Source: Alistipes sp.
GTDB taxonomy: Bacteria; Bacteroidota; Bacteroidia; Bacteroidales; Rikenellaceae
Reading direction: 5' to 3'
NCBI GenBank assembly: GCA_019422485.1
Contig: JAHZDG010000034.1
Span: 1-12,004, forward strand
Length of the DNA: 12,004 nucleotides
Shown piece by piece: positions 1-6,515 of this stretch (positions are counted from its first letter, which is position 1; each line of letters starts with the position of its first letter). Below the pieces are notes generated by a model. That model saw only the letters and a program-made list of their open reading frames with translations. It made no database searches and was not told where the DNA came from. The position numbers were made by a program, and so were the translations under genes.

Positions 1-343
1 CCTGGGAACAGCCGCCGCCGGTGGCTCCCCCTTTGATCCCGAAGACCGGTCCCAGCGACGGTTCGCGCAGGGCGACGATCGACCGTTTGCCGATGCGGTT
101 CAGGGCCTGAGTCAGCCCGATGGAGACGGTGGTTTTGCCTTCTCCGGCCGGGGTGGGCGAGATGGCCGACACCAGAATCAGTTTGCCTTGAGCGATCTTT
201 TTCGGATCGATATAATGGAGGGGTACTTTCGCTTTATATTTTCCGTAGAGTTCCAGATCGTCAGGTTGGATGCCGATTTGTTCGGCGATTTGAACGACGG
301 GTTTGAGCGGAATGCTACGGGCGATTTCGATGTCTGTTTTCAT
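1..343 (-). CDS. fhs: Formate--tetrahydrofolate ligase (N-terminal part)
   Basis: This enzyme joins formate to tetrahydrofolate using ATP, giving 10-formyl-THF for cytosolic one-carbon metabolism. The reading frame runs off the left edge, leaving 114 codons of a protein usually about 555 residues long. The visible part carries the family's ATP-binding signature TPAGEGKTT at residues 64-72, then REPSLGPVFG at 93-102 and KGGATGGG at 104-111, all in the order and spacing expected for FTHFS. The start is the ATG at 343. It opens on the family-typical N-terminus MKTDIEIARS and sits 26 bp downstream of a good TAnnTTTG promoter box. It is transcribed away from the ferritin gene. Identification is firm; nothing can be said about the missing C-terminal part. 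Confidence 0.96.
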   Translation of the reverse strand, partial: MKTDIEIARSIPLKPVVQIAEQIGIQPDDLELYGKYKAKVPLHYIDPKKIAQGKLILVSAISPTPAGEGKTTVSIGLTQALNRIGKRSIVALREPSLGPVFGIKGGATGGGCSQ

Positions 344-368
344 GGATGAATAAGCATTGGTTATCGAT

Positions 369-376
369 CAAATATA
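369..376 (-). promoter_or_regulatory. Predicted -7 promoter box of fhs
   Basis: Read on the minus strand this is TATATTTG, a full match to the Bacteroidetes -7 consensus TAnnTTTG, lying 26 bp before the fhs start codon. I see no clear TTTG -33 partner 19-21 bp upstream, so the assignment rests on the -7 match and its position. Confidence 0.55.
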
Positions 377-483
377 CGAAATTTTGTGGGATCGCCGCAT
401 AGGAAGGGCGAGAATATGTGCGATAATTGGGCGTATGGGGCCGGTTTGAGGCTGTTTGGCTGAATCTTGCGAAGGAATATACG

Positions 484-518
484 GAGTGCATGGCCGGTCG
501 GACGATGGGCATGCACTC
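484..518. repeat. 9-bp inverted repeat
   Basis: The arms GAGTGCATG (484-492) and CATGCACTC (510-518) are perfect reverse complements separated by 17 nt. No T-run follows on either strand, so this is not an obvious intrinsic terminator. It lies about 105 bp upstream of the ferritin -7 box and about 110 bp upstream of the fhs box. It could be a protein-binding site or chance. Confidence 0.5.
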
Positions 519-622
519 GGAAAGATCATGAACTTTCCTGGGACGTTTATAGAACCGGGGTGTCGGATGGAGAAAAAGGAGAAATATTTTTCCCGGAAGA
601 GCTTCAGATTGCAGGAATTGGC

Positions 623-630
623 TATCTTTG
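623..630 (+). promoter_or_regulatory. Predicted -7 promoter box of ferritin gene
   Basis: TATCTTTG is a full match to the Bacteroidetes -7 consensus TAnnTTTG and lies 69 bp before the ferritin start codon. This implies a leader of roughly 60 nt. The -33 region is weak; no TTTG is present at the usual 19-21 bp spacing. Confidence 0.5.
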
Positions 631-699
631 AAGCCAGGATCGCTGAGGCAGGTGAGCTCGGCGCAGAGTAGAATGTATTAACTTTTAAAGATAAGAGTT

Positions 700-1227
700 A
701 TGTTGAGTGAAAAACTGGAAAAAGCGTTGAATGCGCAAATTAATGCCGAATTCTGGTCGGCTTATTTGTATTTGTCCATGTCGGCTTACTGCGCAGCAGA
801 AGGGTATGCCGGTTTTGCCAACTGGTACAATGTACAGTTTAAAGAAGAACAGGATCACGCTTTGATTTTGAGCAACTATGTTTTGTCTCGTGGAGGGAAG
901 GTGACCCTGGCTGCGATCGATTCAGTGAAAACCTCTTGGGGTTCGCTGCTCGAAACGATGGAAGACACCCTGACTCATGAACGCAAGGTAACGGCCATGA
1001 TCCACAATCTGTATGCTTTGGCTGTGGAAGAAAAAGACTTTGCGACCAGCAGCTCTCTGCAATGGTTCATTGACGAACAGGTGGAAGAAGAAGAAACCGC
1101 TCAGGGTTGGATCGACAAACTGAAAATGGTGGGCAAAGACGGTGCCGGTCTCTATATGATCGACAACGAAGTGGCTACCCGGACCTATACGCAGGCTGCT
1201 CCTCTGACGGGCAAACTGTTGAAATAG
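700..1227 (+). CDS. ftnA: Ferritin (FtnA-type, non-haem)
   Basis: This is a cytosolic iron-storage protein that oxidises Fe(II) at a di-iron ferroxidase centre and stores Fe(III) in a 24-subunit shell. At 175 residues it is slightly longer than E. coli FtnA (165), the excess being a C-terminal tail. The ferroxidase residues sit at exactly the bacterial ferritin positions: E17, Y24, E50, H53, E94, Q127 and E130. The third-site (C-site) carboxylates E49, E126 and E129 are also present. No haem-ligating methionine of the bacterioferritin type is evident, so FtnA is preferred over Bfr. The start ATG at 700 is preceded by an A/T-rich leader with no strong Shine-Dalgarno, normal for Bacteroidetes. 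The gene appears monocistronic, with its own promoter box at 623-630 and a terminator at 1249-1283. Confidence 0.97.
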   Translation: MLSEKLEKALNAQINAEFWSAYLYLSMSAYCAAEGYAGFANWYNVQFKEEQDHALILSNYVLSRGGKVTLAAIDSVKTSWGSLLETMEDTLTHERKVTAMIHNLYALAVEEKDFATSSSLQWFIDEQVEEEETAQGWIDKLKMVGKDGAGLYMIDNEVATRTYTQAAPLTGKLLK

Positions 1228-1248
1228 TCGATAGGATTGACGACCTCT

Positions 1249-1283
1249 AAAAAGGCGTCCTCCGGAAGGGGGACGCCTTTTTT
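1249..1283. terminator. Bidirectional intrinsic terminator between ferritin and DUF4153 genes
   Basis: A perfect 12-bp stem (AAAAAGGCGTCC at 1249-1260 with GGACGCCTTTTT at 1271-1282) encloses a 10-nt loop. It is flanked by A-rich sequence on the left and T6 on the right, so it presents a GC stem followed by a T-run on both strands. It lies 22 bp after the ferritin stop and 63 bp beyond the end of the convergent DUF4153 gene, and can serve both. Confidence 0.85.
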
Positions 1284-1345
1284 GTGTTGCTGAGTGTCTT
1301 TGATGCAAAGAGGGGGTGTAACGGGAGGATTTTTCAACCGAACGT

Positions 1346-3027
1346 TTACTCCCGGGACAACAAACCGTAGACCGAGACGCTGTAGATCTGGAGCGGAGAG
1401 CCTTTGAAAGCGAGTTCTTCGAAGATAATGCTATACTCTTCCAGGTCGTAGATCAACCACTCGTTCCGGTGTTCGGTTAAATTGTGTGAAGTGAGGTGAT
1501 CGGAGGTGAGTCCGGTTTTGCGGAGTTGGGTCTGATAGATCTCCGTAAACGAAAAAGAGGATAGCAGTTTCTCCCCGGGGGCGTACAAAAATAAGGAATC
1601 CTGCCGGGTGTCGTAATAGTACTTGTCCTCCTGGTTGTAATAGGAGAGCGGATGAAACTGTTTGAATTCGCTAACATCGAAGGAAATCGGACCGGTCAGG
1701 AGACAAGTTGGCATATTGGCCTCTGTGGCGTTGACATAGCGTCCGAATTGTACGTTGTCAGGCATGATCGCATTGAAGTCGGCATAAGTTGAGTAGCCGG
1801 AATGTTCTTTCAGGTAAGTGGTGTCTTGGGCATAATAGAGGTACTCAAAGCAGGCATACAGCGTTTCGTATTTCAGGCCGGTTAAGCTGTCGACAGACCT
1901 TGAATCGGGTTGGGGTTGTAATTGTCCGTTGTTCCAGGGAAGGTTCAGCTCTTCGAGGGTGCGGGCCATGCGGGCTCGTTGGGACCGAATGCCCCATTCA
2001 CGTGCCGTGATGCCCGGCAGGAAGGTGAAGCCGCCCAGCAGCACAATAGCGAGAAGCGTGGCGTACAGGTAGCGTCCCCATTTTTGCGAAAAGAACATCA
2101 GAACCGTGAGGGTCATAATCACTCCGCATAGAATCAGGTAGATACGGGATTGTGTGTAGCCGTACTGATGGATGCGGTATCCGGTTCCGATCCAGAACAT
2201 GATCAGGGCCGGCAGGCTGATCCATTGGAAACGATCGAAAAACCAGTCGTAGAGTCGTCTTTCTTGTAGCGGTTGGTAGGCCTTGACCCCTACGGCGATG
2301 AACGTAAAGATAAAGACCAGGTAGGCAATACCGCCTCGGGGCAGGGAGCCTTGGATCAGAATGCTCAGGAAATAAATGTAGAGGATCAGGGTGTAGATCA
2401 GCAGGGCCGGGGTGATCACATAGTTTGTCAGGGTGTCGAGGAAGGAATGAGGGGTATAGTCTTCGGGTTGCAGACGGACGAAGGTCAGGAAGACGATCGG
2501 CATCAGCAACAGAAAACAGATCGAGAGCACCGTGAGGATGAATTTTTCGTCGTTGCCCAGCGGGAGTGACGGGAAGATGTATTCGAGCGAAAAATAGATG
2601 GCGATGATCAACAGAAAGGCGGTACCGCTGAGCAGTGCAGCCGCCACTCCGTTTTTCAAATAGTGGAGGATGTCGACGACGAAGCTTCGGTTGTCTCGTT
2701 TCCATTGCCCAATGGCGATCATCAGTGGGCATAGAATCAAGGCGATCCGGTAAGAGATGGAGAGGATCCATTCTTGCAGGTCGATCCTAAAGGAACGAGG
2801 TAGTAGATCCAACGGTGTTTTTGGGGCGGGAACCAGCGGTTGAGCAGAAAGGCCGCCGAGAAGAAAAGAGGGAAAAGGCTTAACAATTCGTCGTTGGAGG
2901 ACTTTTCTGCGATCAGTACAAGGCTGAAAACAAAGAAAAAGAGACTCAGGATGCTCTCCATCGGAAAGAATCGTACGGTATCGACACTTTGTCGTAGAAA
3001 TCGTTGAAGGCGTTGAGTCAGCGACAT
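1346..3027 (-). pseudogene. DUF4153-family multi-pass membrane protein, frameshifted
   Basis: This is a membrane protein of unknown function, assigned to the DUF4153 family by overall resemblance. The true N-terminus starts at ATG 3027 (MSLTQRLQRF) in one frame. It gives about 80 residues with two to three hydrophobic segments, up to HRWIYYLVPL at about 2788. Reading then has to move to a second frame, beginning near IDLQEWILS at 2785, which continues for about 479 residues to the stop at 1346. That part has further membrane helices and then a soluble C-terminal domain rich in Tyr, Asp and Glu. The shift equals one lost base on the coding strand somewhere near 2783-2796. The second frame is open further upstream, to 3100, but that stretch is Ser/Pro/Arg-rich and not membrane-like, so it is a shadow. 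The joined length of about 560 residues fits the family. The gene starts 14 bp after the upstream acetyltransferase gene ends, so they are probably cotranscribed. A sequencing error remains possible. Confidence 0.75.
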
Positions 3028-3041
3028 GATCGGACGGGCGG

Positions 3042-3545
3042 TTAGGAGAGTTTGAACATGTGGGAAATGCAGCGGAACAGGTGTCTTTCGAAGAAGGCAT
3101 GGGCGCCGTGGTTATTCACTCCGGATTCGAGGTAGATGTCGCAGGCTCCCTGTTCTCGAAGCCAGGCGATGCCGGCCTCCAGCAGATCGGCACCCAATCC
3201 GCTGCCTCGCAGGGAGGCGGCGACCAACAGGTCGTCGATGACGCCGAACGTGCGTTCATAATCGGTGTTGAGGCTTTGCACGACGAATCCGGCCAAAGTA
3301 TCACCCTGTTCGGCGATCCATACCCGACTGCGGGAATGGGTGATTTTCCCCAGGATATAACCTTCCCATTTGCTGCGTCCGTTGGGAGCGGGGATTCCGC
3401 TGTCCAGCGCGATGCCGGTTTGGATTTCGCTGTGAGAGATATAAGCCGGATGGGCGTTGAGCGAGGCCCAAAACAGATCGGCCAATCGAGTAACATCGGC
3501 CGGAACGGCCTCCCGAAACGTGAAGGGGCAAGGTGTGGTATTCAT
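3042..3545 (-). CDS. GNAT-family N-acetyltransferase
   Basis: This is a predicted cytosolic acyl-CoA-dependent N-acetyltransferase of 167 residues; the substrate is unknown. The GNAT fold is visible: an N-terminal FREAVPADV strand-helix opening, a mid-protein strand pair (RVWIAEQGDTLAGFVV), and motif A (Q/RxxGxG) as R113-G-S-G-L-G118 after the FGVIDDLLVAAS strand. The C-terminus ends in the usual NNHGAHAFFERHLF pattern, where an Asn is followed by an aromatic-rich helix. I chose ATG 3545 rather than the in-frame ATG at 3686. The extra 47 residues are basic and low-complexity, would cover a predicted promoter (3565-3595), and lie outside the GNAT fold. It is first in a likely two-gene unit with the DUF4153 gene. 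Confidence 0.88.
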   Translation of the reverse strand: MNTTPCPFTFREAVPADVTRLADLFWASLNAHPAYISHSEIQTGIALDSGIPAPNGRSKWEGYILGKITHSRSRVWIAEQGDTLAGFVVQSLNTDYERTFGVIDDLLVAASLRGSGLGADLLEAGIAWLREQGACDIYLESGVNNHGAHAFFERHLFRCISHMFKLS

Positions 3546-3564
3546 AGATGAGGTCTCTTTTATG

Positions 3565-3595
3565 ACAAGATAACGGTTTTTCGGGAATGTCCCAA
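3565..3595 (-). promoter_or_regulatory. Predicted promoter of GNAT/DUF4153 unit
   Basis: On the minus strand, TTG (3593-3595) is followed after 20 nt by TATCTTGT (3565-3572), one transposition away from the Bacteroidetes -33/-7 pair TTTG-N19-21-TAnnTTTG. It lies 20 bp ahead of the chosen start at 3545, giving a very short leader. The -7 match is imperfect. Confidence 0.35.
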
Positions 3596-3687
3596 GGGTA
3601 GGATTTATTTTGTGAGAACGCTTGCTGAGCTTGAATGACCGTCGCATTGCATTATGCCGCCTTCTAAACGGATGGTACGAAGACAAT

Positions 3688-3724
3688 GCGAGCGATTCCG
3701 TTAGTCAGAACCGGAACCGCTCGT
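3688..3724 (-). terminator. Hairpin after the second GNAT gene, possible terminator
   Basis: A 13-bp imperfect stem (arms at 3688-3700 and 3712-3724, core CGAGCG and TTCCG with one A-C mismatch and one G-T pair) encloses an 11-nt loop. It lies about 30 bp beyond the stop of the 3755-4252 gene in its direction of transcription. On the minus strand it is followed by only a weak T-rich tail (ATTGTCTTCG), so termination efficiency is uncertain. Confidence 0.5.
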
Positions 3725-3754
3725 AAAGGATGTGGAAGAATGGACGACGAGGAA

Positions 3755-4252
3755 TTATCGAATTTCCAGGGCCATGATATAATCGTTCATGTAGTAGCCG
3801 TTCCCGATGGGAAAGTCACCTTCACGAACCTGTCGCATGCCCATATGTTCGTAGAAATGCAGGGCCCGGTTTTGGCGATTGACGTTCAGTTCCATCGTGC
3901 AGGGGGTGGGGTGTACTTCCCGGATGTGGTTGACGGCCTGACGGAACAGTGCTTCTCCCACGCCCTGACCCTGAAATTCGGGCAGTACGTAGATTTTTTG
4001 CAGATGGAACAGGTCGTCACCTTCGGGTTGTACCGAAACGTAACCGCAGGGCACTCCGTCCTGATAGGCCAGGTAATAGACATGGCCTTCCTGCATCTGT
4101 TGTTGCAGGTTGGGCAGGGAGTACATCCATTCCATCATGTAATCGAGTTGCTCGGGAGAGAGAATATCGCGATAGGTGGCGGGAAAGGCTTGAGACGCCA
4201 GGGTGTGAATGAGCGGACAGTCGTCCGCCGAAGCTTTGCGAAAAGTAATCAT
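3755..4252 (-). CDS. GNAT-family N-acetyltransferase, PaiA-like layout
   Basis: This is a predicted acetyl-CoA-dependent N-acetyltransferase of 165 residues. Motif A is complete: the beta-strand LFHLQKIYVLPEF is followed by Q94-G-Q-G-V-G99, which binds the acetyl-CoA pyrophosphate. ELNVN with N125 and N128, then FYEHMGM at 133-139, match the C-terminal GNAT block. The segment AFPATYRDILSPEQL near residues 22-36 resembles the acceptor-side region of PaiA/RimI-type enzymes such as B. subtilis PaiA, a polyamine acetyltransferase. I do not transfer that substrate. The start at 4252 opens directly on the family's MITFRKAS strand. The gene stands alone, with its own weak promoter candidate and a following hairpin. 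It shows little residue-level resemblance to the other GNAT gene in this window, so it is not a recent duplicate. Confidence 0.9.
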   Translation of the reverse strand: MITFRKASADDCPLIHTLASQAFPATYRDILSPEQLDYMMEWMYSLPNLQQQMQEGHVYYLAYQDGVPCGYVSVQPEGDDLFHLQKIYVLPEFQGQGVGEALFRQAVNHIREVHPTPCTMELNVNRQNRALHFYEHMGMRQVREGDFPIGNGYYMNDYIMALEIR

Positions 4253-4273
4253 GGGTTTGCAGGTTAATCTCTA

Positions 4274-4304
4274 CAAATTTGCAGGAAAATTATCGAAAGT
4301 GAAA
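4274..4304 (-). promoter_or_regulatory. Possible promoter of PaiA-like GNAT gene
   Basis: On the minus strand TTTC (4301-4304), 19 nt and CAAATTTG (4274-4281) match the Bacteroidetes TTTG-N19-TAnnTTTG arrangement with one mismatch in each box. The -7 box lies 21 bp ahead of the start at 4252. Confidence 0.35.
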
Positions 4305-4310
4305 ATCTGA

Positions 4311-4343
4311 CCGACAGAAATTAGCGGAATTTCTGTCGGTTTT
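4311..4343. terminator. Perfect 12-bp hairpin with T-tract on the plus strand
   Basis: CCGACAGAAATT (4311-4322) and AATTTCTGTCGG (4328-4339) pair perfectly around a 5-nt loop, followed by TTTT on the plus strand. On the minus strand the tail is TCAGATTTT. It lies upstream of the PaiA-like GNAT gene and about 90 bp beyond the main terminator of the efflux operon. No plus-strand gene precedes it, so its partner transcript is unclear. It may be a backup terminator for efflux-operon readthrough. Confidence 0.6.
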
Positions 4344-4430
4344 CTGGACCAAGAAAACGAGTGCGTTTCAGGTTCGGCTTCGGAGTTCCAAGCAGACCTT
4401 AGGGCAGAGAGGACCGTTTGTTTGTGGTGT

Positions 4431-4471
4431 AAAAAAGGAACGGGCTCGCATCTGTTGATGCGAGCCCGTTC
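4431..4471 (-). terminator. Intrinsic terminator of the RND efflux operon
   Basis: A perfect 15-bp GC-rich stem (arms 4438-4452 and 4457-4471, core GGGCTCGCATC) with a 4-nt loop is followed on the minus strand by CC and T6 (4431-4436). It starts 18 bp after the tetR stop and closes the four-gene operon. Confidence 0.93.
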
Positions 4472-4489
4472 TGCTAAGGTGAAAAAGTT

Positions 4490-5140
4490 TTAATGCGAGG
4501 CATCGAGCCTGTTTCGACTCGAAAACAACGGATCGGTGCTCCGTTCGAAGGAGCGATGCGATCGGCTGTGAGAGTCGATCCATTCGATTCCTTTTTGGGT
4601 GGACAGTCCCCGCAACATAATCCGACAGAAATCTTCCTGTTCGCTGCGAGCTCTGCCTTCTACCCGTGAGTCTTGCATCGAGACCATCATGCGGACCGAA
4701 ACCATATTCATGTCCGTATCGCTGAGAAAATATTCTTCGCGCTGGCCTTCCTGCAACAGATCTTCGAGGTGGGTTGTCCAGAATCGTTTGCTTTCCTGGT
4801 ATTTTTGAGCGTAATCGGTTTTTCGTCTCAGCTCGGCCAGAAATTCGGTATCGACCGAATAGAGTGCTCCGATAAACTCATTCATCAACCAGAAAATGTT
4901 CTGCAACGGGTTTCTCGTCTCTTCTTGCAGATAAGCGGTGATCCGATTGCGTTGCCGACATTTGATGTCTTCCAGACAACAATTGACCAATTCAGTTTTG
5001 TCGTGAAACAGTTCGTAAAGAGTCCGTTTCGAAATGCCCAAATTCTGTGCAATTTCATCGACCCGCACATGACGAATGCCATATTGGGTGATCAGCTGGG
5101 CGGTTGTTCGGATAACCTTTTCTTTAACGTCTTGTTTCAT
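4490..5140 (-). CDS. TetR-family transcriptional regulator
   Basis: This is a predicted dimeric repressor of 216 residues. The TetR_N helix-turn-helix is clear in the first 50 residues: GIRHVRVDEIAQNLGISK followed by RTLYELFHDKTELV, with the recognition helix around residues 37-46. The remaining helical region (about 60-190) would be the ligand-binding and dimerisation domain. The last 25 or so residues are Ser/Arg-rich and look disordered. Its start lies only 6 nt after the stop of the outer-membrane factor gene and a strong terminator follows, so it is the last gene of the efflux operon. A regulator placed last in the operon it may control would give negative feedback. The ligand and operator are unknown; partial palindromes at the operon promoter are candidates. 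Confidence 0.93.
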   Translation of the reverse strand: MKQDVKEKVIRTTAQLITQYGIRHVRVDEIAQNLGISKRTLYELFHDKTELVNCCLEDIKCRQRNRITAYLQEETRNPLQNIFWLMNEFIGALYSVDTEFLAELRRKTDYAQKYQESKRFWTTHLEDLLQEGQREEYFLSDTDMNMVSVRMMVSMQDSRVEGRARSEQEDFCRIMLRGLSTQKGIEWIDSHSRSHRSFERSTDPLFSSRNRLDASH

Positions 5141-5146
5141 GGTTGC

Positions 5147-6511
5147 TTACTCCAAGTCACGTCCGCCACCCAGAGCCTGATAGAGGTTGACGATGCCCTG
5201 GATTTCATCGAACTTGTCGGTAATTTGCGTCAACTGAGCCGACAGCAGCGATTGTTGTGCGGTCAATACTTCCAGATAGGTCGTGCTGCCATGACGCATG
5301 AGCAACTGCGTGCTTTCTACGGCCGTTTCCAGGGACGCGATCTGTTGTTTGCGGCTTTCTTCCTTGTTGCGGGCCGACTGGCATTGAGCCAGGGCGTTGT
5401 TTACTTCGGTCCCGGCGTTGAGCAGAGCCTGTTGGAAGCTCAGTTTATACTCTTCCTGTTGAGCTTTGGCAATCTTTACCCGAGCTCGGTTGGCACCACC
5501 GTTGAAGATGGGCTGGGTGAGCGAGGCGGCTGCTGACAGCAAGAGTTTACCCGGGTTGACAATCATCGACCCTGCACTGTTGGTCCATCCGGCGCTACCG
5601 CTCAGCATCAGTGAGGGGTAGAGCGACGATTTGGCCGCACTGGTGGCATAGTAAGCCTGGATCAGCGATTGTTCGGCACTTCTGACATCGGGACGGTTGG
5701 CCAACATCTGTACGGGTACGCCTACGGTCAACTCTTCGGGCAGTACCTGATCGGCCAATTTACCCCGCTGGATAGTGTGAGGAACGTCGCCCAGCAGGTT
5801 GGAAAGAGTGTTTTCGGCTTCCCGAATCGAATAACGCAGATCTTCCAGCGAGCTGATGATCGAATAGTAGCTGGCTTCGGTCTGAGCTACACCGGCGCTG
5901 GTGGTCATACCGGCTTTCATCATAGCCTGCATGGTGGTCACGCTTTCTTTCCATTTTTCAGCGGTCTGAACCGATATTTCATATTGGCTGTCGAGCATCA
6001 GCAGCGTGTAGTACAGGTTGGCAACGCTGGCAATCAGCTGCGTTTTGACGGCTTGCTGATAATCTTTGCTCTGTGCATAGAGAGCTTTTGCCTGGCGTTT
6101 GCTGTTGAGCAGTCGACCGAAAATGTCGACTTCCCAACTGGCCGTTACAGGTACGTTATAGGTCCAGCTGGCTTTGCTGTTGTCAAAACTGCTGACTCCG
6201 CCTTGAGGAGCTACCGAGAACGACGGCAAGAAGGCCAGACGAGCTGCTTTCAGCGAGGCTTCGGCTTCCTGCACACGCCAATAGGCTGATTGCAGGTCGG
6301 TATTGTTGGCCAAAGCCTGTTCGATCAGGTTTTGGAGCATCGGGTCGGTGAACATGTCCCGCCAGTGGATGTCTCCCAGCGACGAGCTGTCTGCCGTTTC
6401 GATGCCCGCGCCGTAGAGATTGTCGGTTTTCATCTCGGGGCGCGAGTAAGGTTTGTAGATACCGCAACTACTCAATACGACAGCGGTACATATGATAATG
6501 AACTTCTTCAT
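5147..6511 (-). CDS. TolC/OprM-family outer-membrane efflux lipoprotein
   Basis: This 454-residue protein is the outer-membrane channel of a tripartite RND efflux system, forming a trimeric beta-barrel with a long periplasmic alpha-helical tunnel. The N-terminus is a lipoprotein signal with lipobox LSSC, so C16 would be lipidated and anchor the mature protein. Two OEP repeats follow. The first runs to about residue 240, including NNTDLQSAYWRVQEAEASL and SWEVDIFGRL; the second, about 260-450, includes LANRPDVRSAEQSL and the family motif TQPIFNGG before long coiled-coil helices. The length matches NodT/OprM proteins. The start at 6511 is 4 nt after the transporter stop, so translation is probably coupled. 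It should dock with the adaptor and pump encoded just upstream. Confidence 0.96.
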   Translation of the reverse strand: MKKFIIICTAVVLSSCGIYKPYSRPEMKTDNLYGAGIETADSSSLGDIHWRDMFTDPMLQNLIEQALANNTDLQSAYWRVQEAEASLKAARLAFLPSFSVAPQGGVSSFDNSKASWTYNVPVTASWEVDIFGRLLNSKRQAKALYAQSKDYQQAVKTQLIASVANLYYTLLMLDSQYEISVQTAEKWKESVTTMQAMMKAGMTTSAGVAQTEASYYSIISSLEDLRYSIREAENTLSNLLGDVPHTIQRGKLADQVLPEELTVGVPVQMLANRPDVRSAEQSLIQAYYATSAAKSSLYPSLMLSGSAGWTNSAGSMIVNPGKLLLSAAASLTQPIFNGGANRARVKIAKAQQEEYKLSFQQALLNAGTEVNNALAQCQSARNKEESRKQQIASLETAVESTQLLMRHGSTTYLEVLTAQQSLLSAQLTQITDKFDEIQGIVNLYQALGGGRDLE

Positions 6512-6515
6512 GGCA

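Larger units (their letters stand above)
344..699. other. Divergent intergenic region, fhs / ferritin
   Basis: This 356-bp stretch separates two divergently transcribed genes. It holds the fhs promoter box (369-376), a 9-bp inverted repeat (484-518) and the ferritin promoter box (623-630). Short open frames occur here on both strands, including a 71-codon plus-strand frame at 456-671, but none resembles a known protein. The 71-codon frame also runs over the predicted ferritin promoter, so I do not call a gene. I saw no tRNA-like fold or riboswitch that I recognise. Confidence 0.6.

Noticed and set aside
456..671. 71-codon open frame before the ferritin gene
   Set aside because: It has no recognisable domain, overlaps both the inverted repeat and the ferritin -7 box, and has no promoter of its own that I can see.
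3028..3100. DUF4153 start at 3100 in the second frame, giving a 584-residue protein
   Set aside because: The first 100 or so residues of that frame are Ser/Pro/Arg-rich without membrane segments and overlap the acetyltransferase gene. The alternative start at 3027 gives the expected hydrophobic N-terminus.
3042..4252. Tandem duplication of two GNAT genes
   Set aside because: The two proteins share only the general GNAT motifs. They differ in N-terminal and acceptor regions and have separate promoters, so they are not a recent duplicate pair.
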